From: Roseibacillus sp.
Lineage (GTDB): Bacteria > Verrucomicrobiota > Verrucomicrobiia > Verrucomicrobiales > Akkermansiaceae
Assembly (NCBI GenBank): GCA_028821775.1
Contig: JAPKFB010000041.1
Span: 1-43,811, forward strand
DNA: 43,811 nucleotides
Direction of reading: 5' to 3'
A program made the position numbers and the translations under genes. Positions within the stretch are counted from its first letter, which is position 1; every line of letters starts with the position of its first letter. Shown piece after piece: positions 9,810 through 18,280 of this stretch. Under the pieces are notes generated by a model that saw only the letters and a program-made list of their open reading frames with translations, was not told where the DNA came from and did not search any database.

Positions 9810-10023
9810 TTGCAGAGAGTGTCCCGACTTTGGGACGCCTTGATTTTGGGAATAATGATCCACTTAGCAAGCCATTCTTTAAGAAACGAGTAGCATCCCG
9901 GACAATTCTCCTTCATTGAGGCCGATTGGAGAGAACGGAGGGGTGAGGAGGACGAGGAAATGCCGGATGTTCACGGGGATCCCTTCGAATGCCGCGCTCA
10001 CTTTGAATCCTCCACCAAGCCCC

Positions 10024-10075
10024 CCCAAAAAAGAAATCACCCGGATCCACCTTGCGGCGAATCCGGGTGATGAAA
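10024..10075 (-). terminator. Rho-independent terminator of dnaA
   Basis: A perfect 11-bp inverted repeat, atcacccggat (10036-10046) and atccgggtgat (10061-10071), encloses a 14-base loop. On the minus strand the stem is followed by TTCTTTTTT, so it works in the dnaA reading direction. It lies about 20 bases past the dnaA stop codon and before dnaN. Confidence 0.88.
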
Positions 10076-10089
10076 AACTGACCTCTCTG

Positions 10090-11532
10090 CTAGCGATTGA
10101 GACGGTCCCCAAGCGCAGCCACGGCCTGTCGCACCTGATCGTCGGTCTGCATCACCTGATCGACCTTCTTACAGGCGTGAATCACGGTGCCATGATCTCG
10201 TCCTCCAAAAGCTTCCCCGATTTCCACCAGAGAGCCTCCGGTGAGTTTCCGACTCAGATACATCGCGACCTGCCGCGGAAAGGCAATGTTGGCAGGGCGA
10301 CGTCGACTGGTCATGTCCGCGAGGCGGATGTCGTAGTAATCTGCCACCGTCTTTTGGATGGTATCGATCGTGACCTTGGCCGCAGCCTCCTCCCGGAGGA
10401 TGTCGCGAAGAAGATCCTCGATTCGCTCGGTGGAGAGCTCGCCCTGACCGAGCGAGTTGAAGGTCGCGATTCGCACCAGCGCACCTTCGAGCCGGCGCAC
10501 ATTGCTGCGGATACGTTGCGCGATGAAACGGACCCAATCATCCGGAATCTTGACTTCCCACTCTTCCATCTTGCGCCGCAGAATTGCGATGCGGGTCTCC
10601 AGCTGTGGCGGCTGCAAGGCCACGGTGAGACCACACTCGAAACGCGACACGAGGCGCGGCTCTAGGGTCTGGATCTCCGAAGCTGGACGATCACTCGAGA
10701 GCACCACCTGCGCTTGCCCATCAAGCAAGGTGTTGAAGGTGTGGAAGAACTCCTCCTGGGACTTCTCCTTTCCAGTCAGGAACTGCACATCATCGACAAG
10801 TAACACGTTGGCGCGTCGATAGCGCCGCCGGAAGTTGTCGAGATTGCCCTTCTGAACCGCCAGAATGAACTCGTTGGTAAACTTCTCACACGTGAGGTAG
10901 ATCACCTTCGCATCCGGTCGAGCTTTCAGGATGTCCTGCCCAATCGCCTGCATCAGGTGGGTCTTGCCAAGGCCAGATCCACCGTGAATGAAGAGCGGGT
11001 TGTATGCGGTGCGCACTCCAGCCGCGATGGCCTTGCACGCCGCATGGGCGAATTGATTGTTCCCGCCCACCACGAAACGATCAAAGGTGTAGAGTTGATT
11101 GAGCCCCGAACTCTTCAATGACTTCGAAAGCGCTTCGGCCGCCGCTTCAGAGGCACGAGACTGCCGTTTCGGCTCTTCTAGCAGCGTGAGTTGTCCCCCA
11201 GCCGCCCCGTTCATGGCCAGGACTCGTGGTCGACCGCCGCAGCCCAGCACTTGCGAAAGGGCATGCGTCAGTTCGGGGAGGAAATTTTCCTGAATCCAAA
11301 GCACGTGCGTTTCGGTGGGAACAAACACCGACACTTGGTTCTTGTCCTCCACCACGAGTTGCATGTGCTTAAACCATCGCTCGGTTGCGTCTCCACTCAA
11401 TCGAACGTCCAATAGCTTGAGAATTTGTATTCTCGCTTCTTCTGTGCTGATACGCGCGCCGGTCGGCGCCGCATCCTCTCTAGCTCTCCTGCCACTCGGT
11501 GTCGTAACACCGCCTTCTTCCCTGCTGCTCAT
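10090..11532 (-). CDS. dnaA: Chromosomal replication initiator protein DnaA
   Basis: DnaA binds DnaA boxes at oriC, oligomerises with ATP and opens the duplex to start replication. The 480-residue protein has domain I about 28-105 (QILKLLDVRLSG, WIQENFLPEL), a short linker rich in Arg/Ala/Ser, and the AAA+ domain III with Walker A GGSGLGKTHL near 181 and Walker B VLLVDDVQF near 240. The helix-turn-helix domain IV carries the DnaA signature GGRDHGTVIHACKKV near 445. The first 25 or so residues (Ser/Arg/Gly/Ala-rich) are an unusual N-terminal extension before domain I. The ATG at 11532 is supported by GGAG at 11537-11540, four bases upstream. A terminator follows the stop. The AT-rich region upstream of the start probably contains the origin. 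Confidence 0.98.
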   Translation of the reverse strand: MSSREEGGVTTPSGRRAREDAAPTGARISTEEARIQILKLLDVRLSGDATERWFKHMQLVVEDKNQVSVFVPTETHVLWIQENFLPELTHALSQVLGCGGRPRVLAMNGAAGGQLTLLEEPKRQSRASEAAAEALSKSLKSSGLNQLYTFDRFVVGGNNQFAHAACKAIAAGVRTAYNPLFIHGGSGLGKTHLMQAIGQDILKARPDAKVIYLTCEKFTNEFILAVQKGNLDNFRRRYRRANVLLVDDVQFLTGKEKSQEEFFHTFNTLLDGQAQVVLSSDRPASEIQTLEPRLVSRFECGLTVALQPPQLETRIAILRRKMEEWEVKIPDDWVRFIAQRIRSNVRRLEGALVRIATFNSLGQGELSTERIEDLLRDILREEAAAKVTIDTIQKTVADYYDIRLADMTSRRRPANIAFPRQVAMYLSRKLTGGSLVEIGEAFGGRDHGTVIHACKKVDQVMQTDDQVRQAVAALGDRLNR

Positions 11533-12006
11533 TGTTCTCCAATTCTTGGTATTTTTGATTGATATATTTTTTTATGAATTGGTTTCTTGCTCTATTCTGA
11601 ACCCTGACAACCCGCGAGAAACTCTGGGCATTGAATTGCGTCTTGAGCGGTCATCGTCAAAATATTTTAAACAAGAATTTTGGACCTCCTTCAAAAGGCT
11701 TGTCCACAAGTGTTCCACGGCTTCTAAATTGTTAGACTTCAAAAGTCGCCTGTTAAGCTGACCAAATCTAACATCCTAAAAATGCATTCCGGACCCCTTC
11801 GGCGCCTCTATTTTTGGACCTTGCGATTGCGGCCGGGATTTCTACCAAGATCGCGAGGTGCAAGGAACCCTCTCCGGAGGGGATTTTGTCGCGAAGGTGA
11901 AATCCGTTTCAGCCTCCCGTTTTCCACAGGCCTTACCCATCTTGTTGGCTATTGTCCTGCATAACCAGTGCCCGGTGGAGCCCGCTCCAGCAAAGTTTTA
12001 AATTTT
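11533..12006. other. Candidate chromosomal replication origin (oriC)
   Basis: This 474 bp gene-free stretch lies between the dnaA start and the 3' end of the symporter gene. It has an AT-rich block directly upstream of dnaA (about 11541-11600, with runs such as gatatatttttttatgaatt) and a second at about 11660-11680. Two DnaA-box-like 9-mers are present: TTGTCCACA at 11700-11708 (one mismatch to TTATCCACA) and TTTTCCACA at 11920-11928 (fits TTWTNCACA). The site sits next to dnaA-dnaN, and coding strands largely diverge from it (dnaA and dnaN minus to the left, kdsB-pyrG-nagZ and dnaX plus to the right), which fits an origin. Only two good boxes are visible, so this is a candidate. A short TGGAG-CCCG-CTCCA hairpin lies at 11976-11989. 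Confidence 0.6.
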
Positions 12007-13593
12007 TCAGTCCTCCGAGCGCGGCCAGAGGAGCCCTAAGAACAAGGTCACCATGGTGGTAGCAGGCCAAGCCCAGTAGAAACCCACTGATGTCTTCAGG
12101 GCTCCCGCAGAATCTATCCAGTACATGGGCAAGTTTCCCAGCCAAGCATAGGACATGCCCCAATGATGCAACAGGACCCAGACATCCGCTCGAATGAAGA
12201 GCACCCCCACGAATGAAATGATGGAGCCTATCAATAGCCCACGAAAACTGCCCTTGCCCATCAGTGCACACAGGAACATCGCGAGAAGCGGACCCATCGT
12301 GTAGGTTGTCATTCCGAAGGCGAGGGGCAGAATGGGAATCTGGGTCTTTTCCTGCGCCAGACGCATCAGAAACGTGAATGCGGTTAGAAAGACGCCCCAG
12401 ATCACCACCCAGAGCCGGGATTGATCGAGAAGTTTTCGCTGATCCAACTCGTCACAGCCCTGTTGATCGGGCCGATGAATCAAGGAGACCGTGGTTTGAC
12501 TGAGGGCCGCCAGAATTGAGTCGAGGCTTGAGATTGCAGCCGCAAAGACGCCCCCAAGAATGAGACCGCTCAACCCAGGAGGGAGCTCACTGACAATCCA
12601 GATCGGGAAGACCGCGTCACCATTTCCAGGAGTTCCATCCTCTTTCCACTTCATCCCCTCCGCGATGACTCCCTCGGGGGGATTCTGGGCGTACCACACA
12701 AAAAGAGCGGCCCCCACGAGCAACATGAGGAAGGTCACAAACTGCCCGATCGAACTCCAGATGATCGCCTTTGAGGCATCCCGCGCGTTCTTGCAGCAAA
12801 ACATTCGCTGGGCATTGAGTTGATCCACGCCGAAGGCCCCCACATTAAGAAAGGGCACCGCAATAATCGCCACCCAAAAGGTGAACTTGAAGGCATCCGA
12901 GGTCCCAAATCCAAAATCGAGCCATTCCGTCTTCCCTGCCTCCTTCGCAGTTCTGAAGAGTTCCTCCCATCCTCCATCCAGATGGCTTGCAATCCAGAAG
13001 ACCGCGATCAGCCCCCCCACTGTGAAGAGGAAGAACTGCATGACATCGGTCCAGATCACCGTTCGCATCCCTCCCATCAAGGTCCAACCAATCGCAAACA
13101 CCCCAATGATCAGGATGCAGGTCCCAAAAGACAGACCGGTCACAATCATGAGCGGCAAGGCCGCCACCAGAACTCGGACGCTCTGCGCTAGGATCGAGCC
13201 CACCGTGAAAAACACCGTCGCGAGAGTCTTGAGCTGTGGCTTGATCCGCCGTCCCATGTAGTCGTAGGGACTGTAAATATTGTCCTCGTAGAAAACCTTG
13301 GTGAAGACGAGCCCGACAATTACGCGCCCAATAACCGATCCCAGGCCCCAGATCATGTAGGTGAAATCCCCCTGCGCGGCCATCACCCCTCCTGGCACTC
13401 CGATAAAGGTGACACCGCTAATCTCCGTAGCGATAATCGATCCGCTGACCGCCGGCCACGGAATCGAGCGTCCACCCGCAAAAAAGTCTTTAATCGAAGC
13501 CTGCTTGCCGCGCATCACGTGGCCCACCAGCGTGGTGAGCCCAAGATATCCGAAGAGCACCACCCAATCCTGCCATTTAAACAGTTCTTCCAT
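12007..13593 (-). CDS. Sodium:solute symporter (SSF family)
   Basis: This 528-residue polytopic inner-membrane protein (about 13 predicted helices) belongs to the sodium/solute symporter family, which couples Na+ influx to uptake of sugars, amino acids, carboxylates or similar solutes. Family marks are YDYMGRRIKPQLK after the third helix, the SSF signature region GGMRTVIWTDVMQFFLFTVGG, GVDQLNAQRMFCCKNARDA, and AAISSLDSILAALSQ, whose Ser pair belongs to the sodium site. The substrate cannot be read from the sequence. A strong Shine-Dalgarno (minus AAGGAGGG, 13601-13608) lies seven bases before the ATG and fixes the start. It is divergent from kdsB over 127 bp. Confidence 0.93.
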   Translation of the reverse strand: MEELFKWQDWVVLFGYLGLTTLVGHVMRGKQASIKDFFAGGRSIPWPAVSGSIIATEISGVTFIGVPGGVMAAQGDFTYMIWGLGSVIGRVIVGLVFTKVFYEDNIYSPYDYMGRRIKPQLKTLATVFFTVGSILAQSVRVLVAALPLMIVTGLSFGTCILIIGVFAIGWTLMGGMRTVIWTDVMQFFLFTVGGLIAVFWIASHLDGGWEELFRTAKEAGKTEWLDFGFGTSDAFKFTFWVAIIAVPFLNVGAFGVDQLNAQRMFCCKNARDASKAIIWSSIGQFVTFLMLLVGAALFVWYAQNPPEGVIAEGMKWKEDGTPGNGDAVFPIWIVSELPPGLSGLILGGVFAAAISSLDSILAALSQTTVSLIHRPDQQGCDELDQRKLLDQSRLWVVIWGVFLTAFTFLMRLAQEKTQIPILPLAFGMTTYTMGPLLAMFLCALMGKGSFRGLLIGSIISFVGVLFIRADVWVLLHHWGMSYAWLGNLPMYWIDSAGALKTSVGFYWAWPATTMVTLFLGLLWPRSED

Positions 13594-13600
13594 CCGCTTC

Positions 13601-13608
13601 CCCTCCTT
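13601..13608 (-). promoter_or_regulatory. Strong Shine-Dalgarno of the symporter gene
   Basis: The minus strand reads AAGGAGGG seven bases upstream of the ATG at 13593. Immediately upstream lies a small GC hairpin, cgaggc (13613-13618) and gcctcg (13625-13630), which could influence access to the ribosome site. That effect is inference. Confidence 0.7.
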
Positions 13609-13720
13609 CTAGCGAGGCAGCTCCGCCTCGTCGATCCCTCGATAAAAAAATTCAACCCAACGAAAGTAAAAACCTTGTAGCCTTCCTCCTGCTGGATATT
13701 CTTCAACAACGCTTCTTAAT

Positions 13721-14485
13721 GTGTCTGAAGAGGGAACCTCAGCTTATGTCGCTGGAATCATCCCCGCCCGATGGGGGTCGTCCCGCTTCCCCGGAAAGCC
13801 GCTCCACAAATTGGCCGGCAAGCCGTTATTACAACACGTCTTCGAGCGTGTGAATAACTGTGAAGAACTTGATCTCGTTCTGGTCGCCACCGACGACGAG
13901 CGCATTCGTGAGGCTGCCCAAGAGTTCGGCGCCGAGGTGGTGATGACCTCCTCCGATCACCCGACGGGCACGGATCGAATCGCGGAAGCGGTGCGCGATC
14001 GCCGCGAAGTGACCCATGTGATCAACATCCAGGGCGACGAACCCCTAATCGACCCCGGGCTCGTAGACACCCTCGCCCGCAGTCTCCTCTCCGATCCGGA
14101 GTTGCCCATGATCACCGCTGCCAATCCATTGACCGACCCGTCCCATCTCGACGACCCGGACATCGTGAAAGTGGTTCTCAATCGCGTCGGCAATGCGCTT
14201 TACTTCTCCCGCAGCGCCCTCCCACACTGCCGATCCACTCCGGACGACCTCCAACTGCTCCGCCACATGGGAATTTACGGTTACCGTCGCGACTTTCTCG
14301 AGCAGTTTGTGCAATGGCCACCTGGCATTCTAGAAAGTGCCGAACATCTCGAGCAGCTGCGCGCCCTCGAAAATGGCGCCAGGATTCGCGTCGTGATGAC
14401 CGAGGACCACTCGATTGGTCTCGACACGCCCGCACAAGTCCCACAGCTAGAAGCTCTTCTTGCCGCAAGCGCCACTTCCCTGTAA
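13721..14485 (+). CDS. kdsB: 3-deoxy-manno-octulosonate cytidylyltransferase (CMP-KDO synthetase)
   Basis: KdsB transfers CMP from CTP to KDO, giving CMP-KDO for lipid A-core assembly in the cytoplasm of Gram-negative bacteria. The 254-residue protein shows the nucleotidyltransferase N-terminus AGIIPARWGSSRFPGKPL, then the family stretches LVLVATDDERI, DHPTGTDRIAEAV, INIQGDEPLI, and later GIYGYRR and LEQLRALENG. It starts with GTG at 13721. An overlapping ATG two bases upstream is out of frame. pyrG follows 27 bases downstream on the same strand, and pyrG makes the CTP that KdsB uses. A kdsB-pyrG pair also occurs in Chlamydia, so this looks like an old PVC-group gene order. It indicates that the cell makes KDO-containing lipopolysaccharide. 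Confidence 0.96.
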   Translation: MSEEGTSAYVAGIIPARWGSSRFPGKPLHKLAGKPLLQHVFERVNNCEELDLVLVATDDERIREAAQEFGAEVVMTSSDHPTGTDRIAEAVRDRREVTHVINIQGDEPLIDPGLVDTLARSLLSDPELPMITAANPLTDPSHLDDPDIVKVVLNRVGNALYFSRSALPHCRSTPDDLQLLRHMGIYGYRRDFLEQFVQWPPGILESAEHLEQLRALENGARIRVVMTEDHSIGLDTPAQVPQLEALLAASATSL

Positions 14486-14512
14486 CCAACCACCTATAAC
14501 CAGCAACCTGTC

Positions 14513-16132
14513 TTGAAATACATCTTTGTCACCGGTGGCGTGGTATCGTCCCTTGGAAAGGGACTCGCCACCGCCTCCATCGGCACCCTGCTCGAACATC
14601 GCGGTCTCAATGTGACTATCCAGAAGTTCGACCCCTACCTCAATGTCGATCCCGGAACGATGTCGCCTTACCAACACGGCGAAGTCTACGTCCTCAACGA
14701 CGGTGCGGAAACAGACCTCGATCTCGGACACTACGAACGCTTCACCAACTGCGTGCTGACCCGTTTCAACAACCTCACCTCCGGTCAGGTCTTCGAAAAT
14801 GTGATCAAAAAGGAGCGCAGAGGCGAATATCTCGGGAAGACCGTCCAGTTCATTCCCCACGTCACCGATGAGATCAAGGCGCGCATTCACGAACTCGCGC
14901 GGCGAAATCCCGATGTGAGTGTCATCCTGACCGAGATCGGTGGCACCGTGGGCGACATTGAAGGACATCTCTTTCTGGAAGCCCTTCGTCAATTCTCTCT
15001 CGAAGTTGGCCGCAAAAACGTGTGCTTCATTCACGTCACCCTCCTGCCTCTCATTAGGGCCGCCGGTGAAATCAAAACCAAGCCCACCCAACAATCAGTC
15101 GCCAAGCTTCGCGAGATCGGCATTCAGCCCGATATCATCATCTGCCGCACGGAACACGATCTCGATGAAGACAACCGACGCAAAATCGCGATGTTCTGCA
15201 ATGTAGAACAGAAAAACGTGGTCGCCTTCCGCGATGTGAAGCACTCCATCTACGAGTGCCCTCTCGACTTGCGTCGCGACAAAATAGATCGCCTCGTCGT
15301 TGACAATCTCGGCATCGGCTCGCCCACCCCCGACCTCGAGGACTGGGAAGACTTTGTCGAGCGCGTCATCAATCCGAAACACACTGTCACGATCGCGGTA
15401 GTCGGAAAGTATATCGAACTGCAGGACGCCTACAAATCGATCTATGAATCGCTCACCATCGCCGGGGCGGCGCATTTCACCAAGGTGAACGTCGTGCGCG
15501 TTGATTCCGAAGCGATCGAGAAAGACGGCGCACAGAAACTCATTGGTGAAGTCGACGGCATTCTCATTCCCGGTGGATTTGGCGATCGCGGAATCGAAGG
15601 CAAAGTGCAAACCGCCCACTACGCACGCACCATGAAAGTCCCCTACTTTGGGATCTGCCTCGGCATGCAGGTTGCCACCGTTGAGTATGCCCGCAATGTT
15701 TGTGACTTGAAGGGAGCCGATTCGACCGAATGCAACAAAGATTCGCCCCATCCCGTAATCTGCCTTCAGGAAGAACAAAAGGGGGTAAAAGACTTGGGCG
15801 CCACCATGCGACTGGGCTCCTGTGAGTCGATCCTCTTCGCTGGCACGAGGGCCTCGGAACTCTACAACGGAGTGGACGTCATCAACGAACGCCATCGCCA
15901 TCGTTACGAATTCAACTCCGATTACCTCGATCAATTGAAGGATGCCGGACTCGTCATCTCTTCGGTCTCCGTCAAGGAGGGGCTGGTCGAGATCATCGAA
16001 CTCCCCGATCATCCGTTTTACCTCGGAGCTCAGTTTCATCCCGAGTTTAAGTCCAAACCCAACTTCCCCCATCCTCTCTTTTCGGGGTTTGTGAAGGCCG
16101 CGCTGGATTCCAAGGTCGCCATCCCGGCCTAA
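14513..16132 (+). CDS. pyrG: CTP synthase
   Basis: PyrG aminates UTP to CTP using ATP and ammonia from glutamine. The 539-residue protein has the full two-domain layout. The N-terminal synthetase domain begins KYIFVTGGVVSSLGKGL and contains KFDPYLNVDPGTMSPYQHGE. The C-terminal class I glutamine amidotransferase domain has the oxyanion region IPGGFGDRG, nucleophile Cys382 in GICLGMQ and the catalytic His-Glu in QFHPEF. The start codon is TTG at 14513, with no clear Shine-Dalgarno but fixed by the conserved N-terminus. It sits between kdsB (27 bases upstream) and nagZ (7 bases downstream), suggesting one transcript for envelope precursor supply and peptidoglycan turnover. Confidence 0.98.
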   Translation: MKYIFVTGGVVSSLGKGLATASIGTLLEHRGLNVTIQKFDPYLNVDPGTMSPYQHGEVYVLNDGAETDLDLGHYERFTNCVLTRFNNLTSGQVFENVIKKERRGEYLGKTVQFIPHVTDEIKARIHELARRNPDVSVILTEIGGTVGDIEGHLFLEALRQFSLEVGRKNVCFIHVTLLPLIRAAGEIKTKPTQQSVAKLREIGIQPDIIICRTEHDLDEDNRRKIAMFCNVEQKNVVAFRDVKHSIYECPLDLRRDKIDRLVVDNLGIGSPTPDLEDWEDFVERVINPKHTVTIAVVGKYIELQDAYKSIYESLTIAGAAHFTKVNVVRVDSEAIEKDGAQKLIGEVDGILIPGGFGDRGIEGKVQTAHYARTMKVPYFGICLGMQVATVEYARNVCDLKGADSTECNKDSPHPVICLQEEQKGVKDLGATMRLGSCESILFAGTRASELYNGVDVINERHRHRYEFNSDYLDQLKDAGLVISSVSVKEGLVEIIELPDHPFYLGAQFHPEFKSKPNFPHPLFSGFVKAALDSKVAIPA

Positions 16133-16139
16133 GCGGACG

Positions 16140-17225
16140 ATGCACCCCAATCAGCTCCTGGTTCTTGGCGTGGGCGGTTCGGAGCTCACGCCCGAAGAGG
16201 GTGCACTTTACCGCCAGCTCCAACCCGGGGGATTCATCCTTTTTACGCGGAATCTCGCCGATGCCGTACAGACCCGGAAGCTCACCGACGACCTGCGCGA
16301 CCTCTGCATCACTCCCCCCTTCATTGCGATTGATAATGAGGGCGGGCGAGTCTGGCGCACCGCCCCCTTTTCTCCAGCGCCTCCCTCCGCAGATCAATTT
16401 CGCCGCAAGAACGATCCGAAGCTCATCGCACAGGCTGGCTGGGCGACCGGCCAACTCCTCAGTCTGCTGGGAATCAACTTCAATCTCGCTCCGGTTCTCG
16501 ACATTGATCACCATCCCGAGGCCGCCAACGCCCTCCGCGGGCGCTGTTGGGGTCAAACCGATCAGGAGGTCATCAATCATGCTGGAGTATTTAATCGTTG
16601 GCAGCGACGGCAGCGCATTCTGGGCTGCGCCAAACATTTCCCCGCTGGAGGTCGCGCATTCACCGATCCCCACCATGAACTGCCCATCGTCGACATGGAT
16701 ATCGAGCAACTACAGCTCCACGACTTGATTCCCTATACCGCTCTCATGCCTGAGCTCGACGCCATCATGATCAGCCACCTCCACTTCCCGCGCATCGATT
16801 CGAACGGCCTTCCTGCATCCCTCTCCCGCAACATCATCCAACGATTGTTACGGGATCGGCTTGGCCTCGATGATCATCTGGTCTTGACCGACGATCTCGA
16901 CATGGGTGCCATTCAGAATGGGTATGGCACTCCGGAGGCTGCTCGTCTCACCATCGAAGCGGGAGGAGACCTGGCCCTCCTCTGTCATGAATTCCTGAAG
17001 GCAGGGGAAACGCTCGCCGCTCTTCAAAATCTACCGATCCCGATCCTCTACGACGCTCTTGGCCGAATTGATCGAGCCAAAAAGCGCCTCCATATCCCCC
17101 CCAAGTTTTCTGAACAGAAATTCGGCAAAATCACTGCGTCCCTTCAAAAGCTGCGCCTCGACACCCTAGGTCCGGACACAGAAGAGGATGCCAGCTCGTC
17201 CCAAAGCCCGGTCGAGGATTACTGA
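16140..17225 (+). CDS. nagZ: Glycoside hydrolase family 3, NagZ-type beta-N-acetylhexosaminidase
   Basis: NagZ enzymes remove GlcNAc from muropeptides during cell-wall recycling, usually in the cytoplasm, and no signal peptide is seen here. The 361-residue, single-domain GH3 protein fits the NagZ size. It has EGGRVWR (usual DQEGGRV region), Lys165-His166 for GlcNAc binding, the Asp176-x-His178 acid/base dyad in TDPHHELP, and the nucleophile Asp251 in VLTDDLDMGAI. The Lys-His motif reads KHFPAGG rather than the usual KHFPGHG, so the second His is missing. This may be a lineage variant or a changed specificity. The gene starts 7 bases after pyrG. Its stop overlaps by 7 bases the stop of the decayed EI24-like gene on the other strand. 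Confidence 0.88.
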   Translation: MHPNQLLVLGVGGSELTPEEGALYRQLQPGGFILFTRNLADAVQTRKLTDDLRDLCITPPFIAIDNEGGRVWRTAPFSPAPPSADQFRRKNDPKLIAQAGWATGQLLSLLGINFNLAPVLDIDHHPEAANALRGRCWGQTDQEVINHAGVFNRWQRRQRILGCAKHFPAGGRAFTDPHHELPIVDMDIEQLQLHDLIPYTALMPELDAIMISHLHFPRIDSNGLPASLSRNIIQRLLRDRLGLDDHLVLTDDLDMGAIQNGYGTPEAARLTIEAGGDLALLCHEFLKAGETLAALQNLPIPILYDALGRIDRAKKRLHIPPKFSEQKFGKITASLQKLRLDTLGPDTEEDASSSQSPVEDY

Positions 17226-17565
17226 TCTCCCTTACCCTGCTCCCAGTCTCCCGCCGCAGCTAAGGTGCCCGCAATCACGCTGTAGCTCGGGGCGAGGACC
17301 CAGCCCACCACGGGAATCATCAGCAGGAGCGTGAAGCCAATTCCCGAAACGCGTCCACAATTCCGCCAGCAAAACGAGAGCACGCCCCCGAGATGCAAAA
17401 TCCAGGCGCATCCTCTTCCCTGGTCAGTTCGACGGCCGTCCGCTCAGTCGCCTCCGAGAGAACGCTGAGGATACCGGGAACCAGGAAGAGCGGCCAAAGC
17501 CCTTCCCGAAAAAGGAGACGCCGCGCTCGGAGATAGTCGTTCAATCCGGCCGTTAAATTCCCCAT
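17219..17565 (-). pseudogene. Decayed EI24/CysZ-type membrane protein gene
   Basis: The first frame (ATG at 17565) encodes GLNDYLRARRLLFREGLWPLF and LVPGILSVL, which match the N-terminus and first membrane helix of EI24/CysZ-family proteins, then ERTAVELTREEDAPG. A different minus frame, ending at the TAA at 17219-17221, reads LHLGGVLSFCWRN, then GIGFTLLLMIPVVGWVLAPS and YSVIAGTLAAAGDWE, which matches the C-terminal helix and end of the same family. Intact members are about 230-260 residues, but only about 115 codons lie between start and end. The gene therefore has lost its middle helices and carries at least one frameshift. The family identification is mine from pattern; no search was run. 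Confidence 0.72.
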
Positions 17566-17580
17566 CGCTTGACGAGTTGG

Positions 17581-18270
17581 TTACTCCGTCGCAGGCGGAG
17601 TCCCGGGGTCCAGAGGTGACGGGGCCGGGGTCTCCGGGGAAAGCTCTGGTTCAGGCGCTGGGCTCGGCGCGGTCTCCGGGACAAGGATAGGGTCTGAGGG
17701 TGGAGGCGAGGTATCATTCTCAACCGAAAAATATTTGGTCATCATGGAACCGATGCTCTCCATCGTGAAATTGAAGTCCTTCATGCTTTTCTCCACCGTC
17801 GGACGAATCGCGGGATCCAGTTTGTTCAGGAATTCTTCCTGTCCCCCGAGAGCACGGGCCATCTCTTCCTCGCGCGTTTCCATTTCAGCATTGATTCGCT
17901 CCTTCACCACCTGCGAGGGCACTGGAAGTTGCTCCATCCGTGACGCGATCGAGAGAAACTCCGTAAGGGCGAGGGGAATCACCTCCGCCATCTTGTTGGT
18001 GGAAGAATCGTCCTTCACGGACTGAAACGCACGCGCAACCTGATCCAGTTGCAACATGAACTGATCTGCGAGGCTCTCCACCGTGTCAGGCGGAACGACG
18101 TCCGGCGCGGGAGTGGGCAAGGGCATAGGGGTTCGGGGCGCAGGACCAGGGGTCTTCACTGAGGCGGGAGATCCATCACCACTTGCAGATGGATTCCCCT
18201 TTTCCTCATCACCACAACTCGCCACCAAAAAGGCGATTGTCAATCCAGCCAAACTTACCGTTCTATTCAT
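17581..18270 (-). CDS. Proline-rich hypothetical lipoprotein
   Basis: This 229-residue protein of unknown function starts MNRTVSLAGLTIAFLVASCG. The lipobox VASC puts the lipidated Cys at residue 19, so it should be membrane-anchored after signal peptidase II cleavage. After the Cys comes a Ser/Gly/Pro-rich linker (about 20-70). A helical, charged core (about 75-185) follows, with LADQFMLQLDQVARAF and RINAEMETREEEMARAL. The tail is proline-rich with repeated P-x-P motifs, a typical periplasm- or wall-spanning linker. The frame is open to 18309, but ATG 18270 is fixed by minus-strand TGAGG at 18276-18280, five bases upstream. No domain was recognised. The decayed EI24-like gene follows on the same strand. 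Confidence 0.85.
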   Translation of the reverse strand: MNRTVSLAGLTIAFLVASCGDEEKGNPSASGDGSPASVKTPGPAPRTPMPLPTPAPDVVPPDTVESLADQFMLQLDQVARAFQSVKDDSSTNKMAEVIPLALTEFLSIASRMEQLPVPSQVVKERINAEMETREEEMARALGGQEEFLNKLDPAIRPTVEKSMKDFNFTMESIGSMMTKYFSVENDTSPPPSDPILVPETAPSPAPEPELSPETPAPSPLDPGTPPATE

Positions 18271-18275
18271 CTGAT

Positions 18276-18280
18276 CCTCA
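18276..18280 (-). promoter_or_regulatory. Shine-Dalgarno fixing the lipoprotein start
   Basis: Minus-strand TGAGG lies five bases before the ATG at 18270. It supports the short signal peptide over an upstream Met at 18309 that would add 13 hydrophilic residues. Confidence 0.6.
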
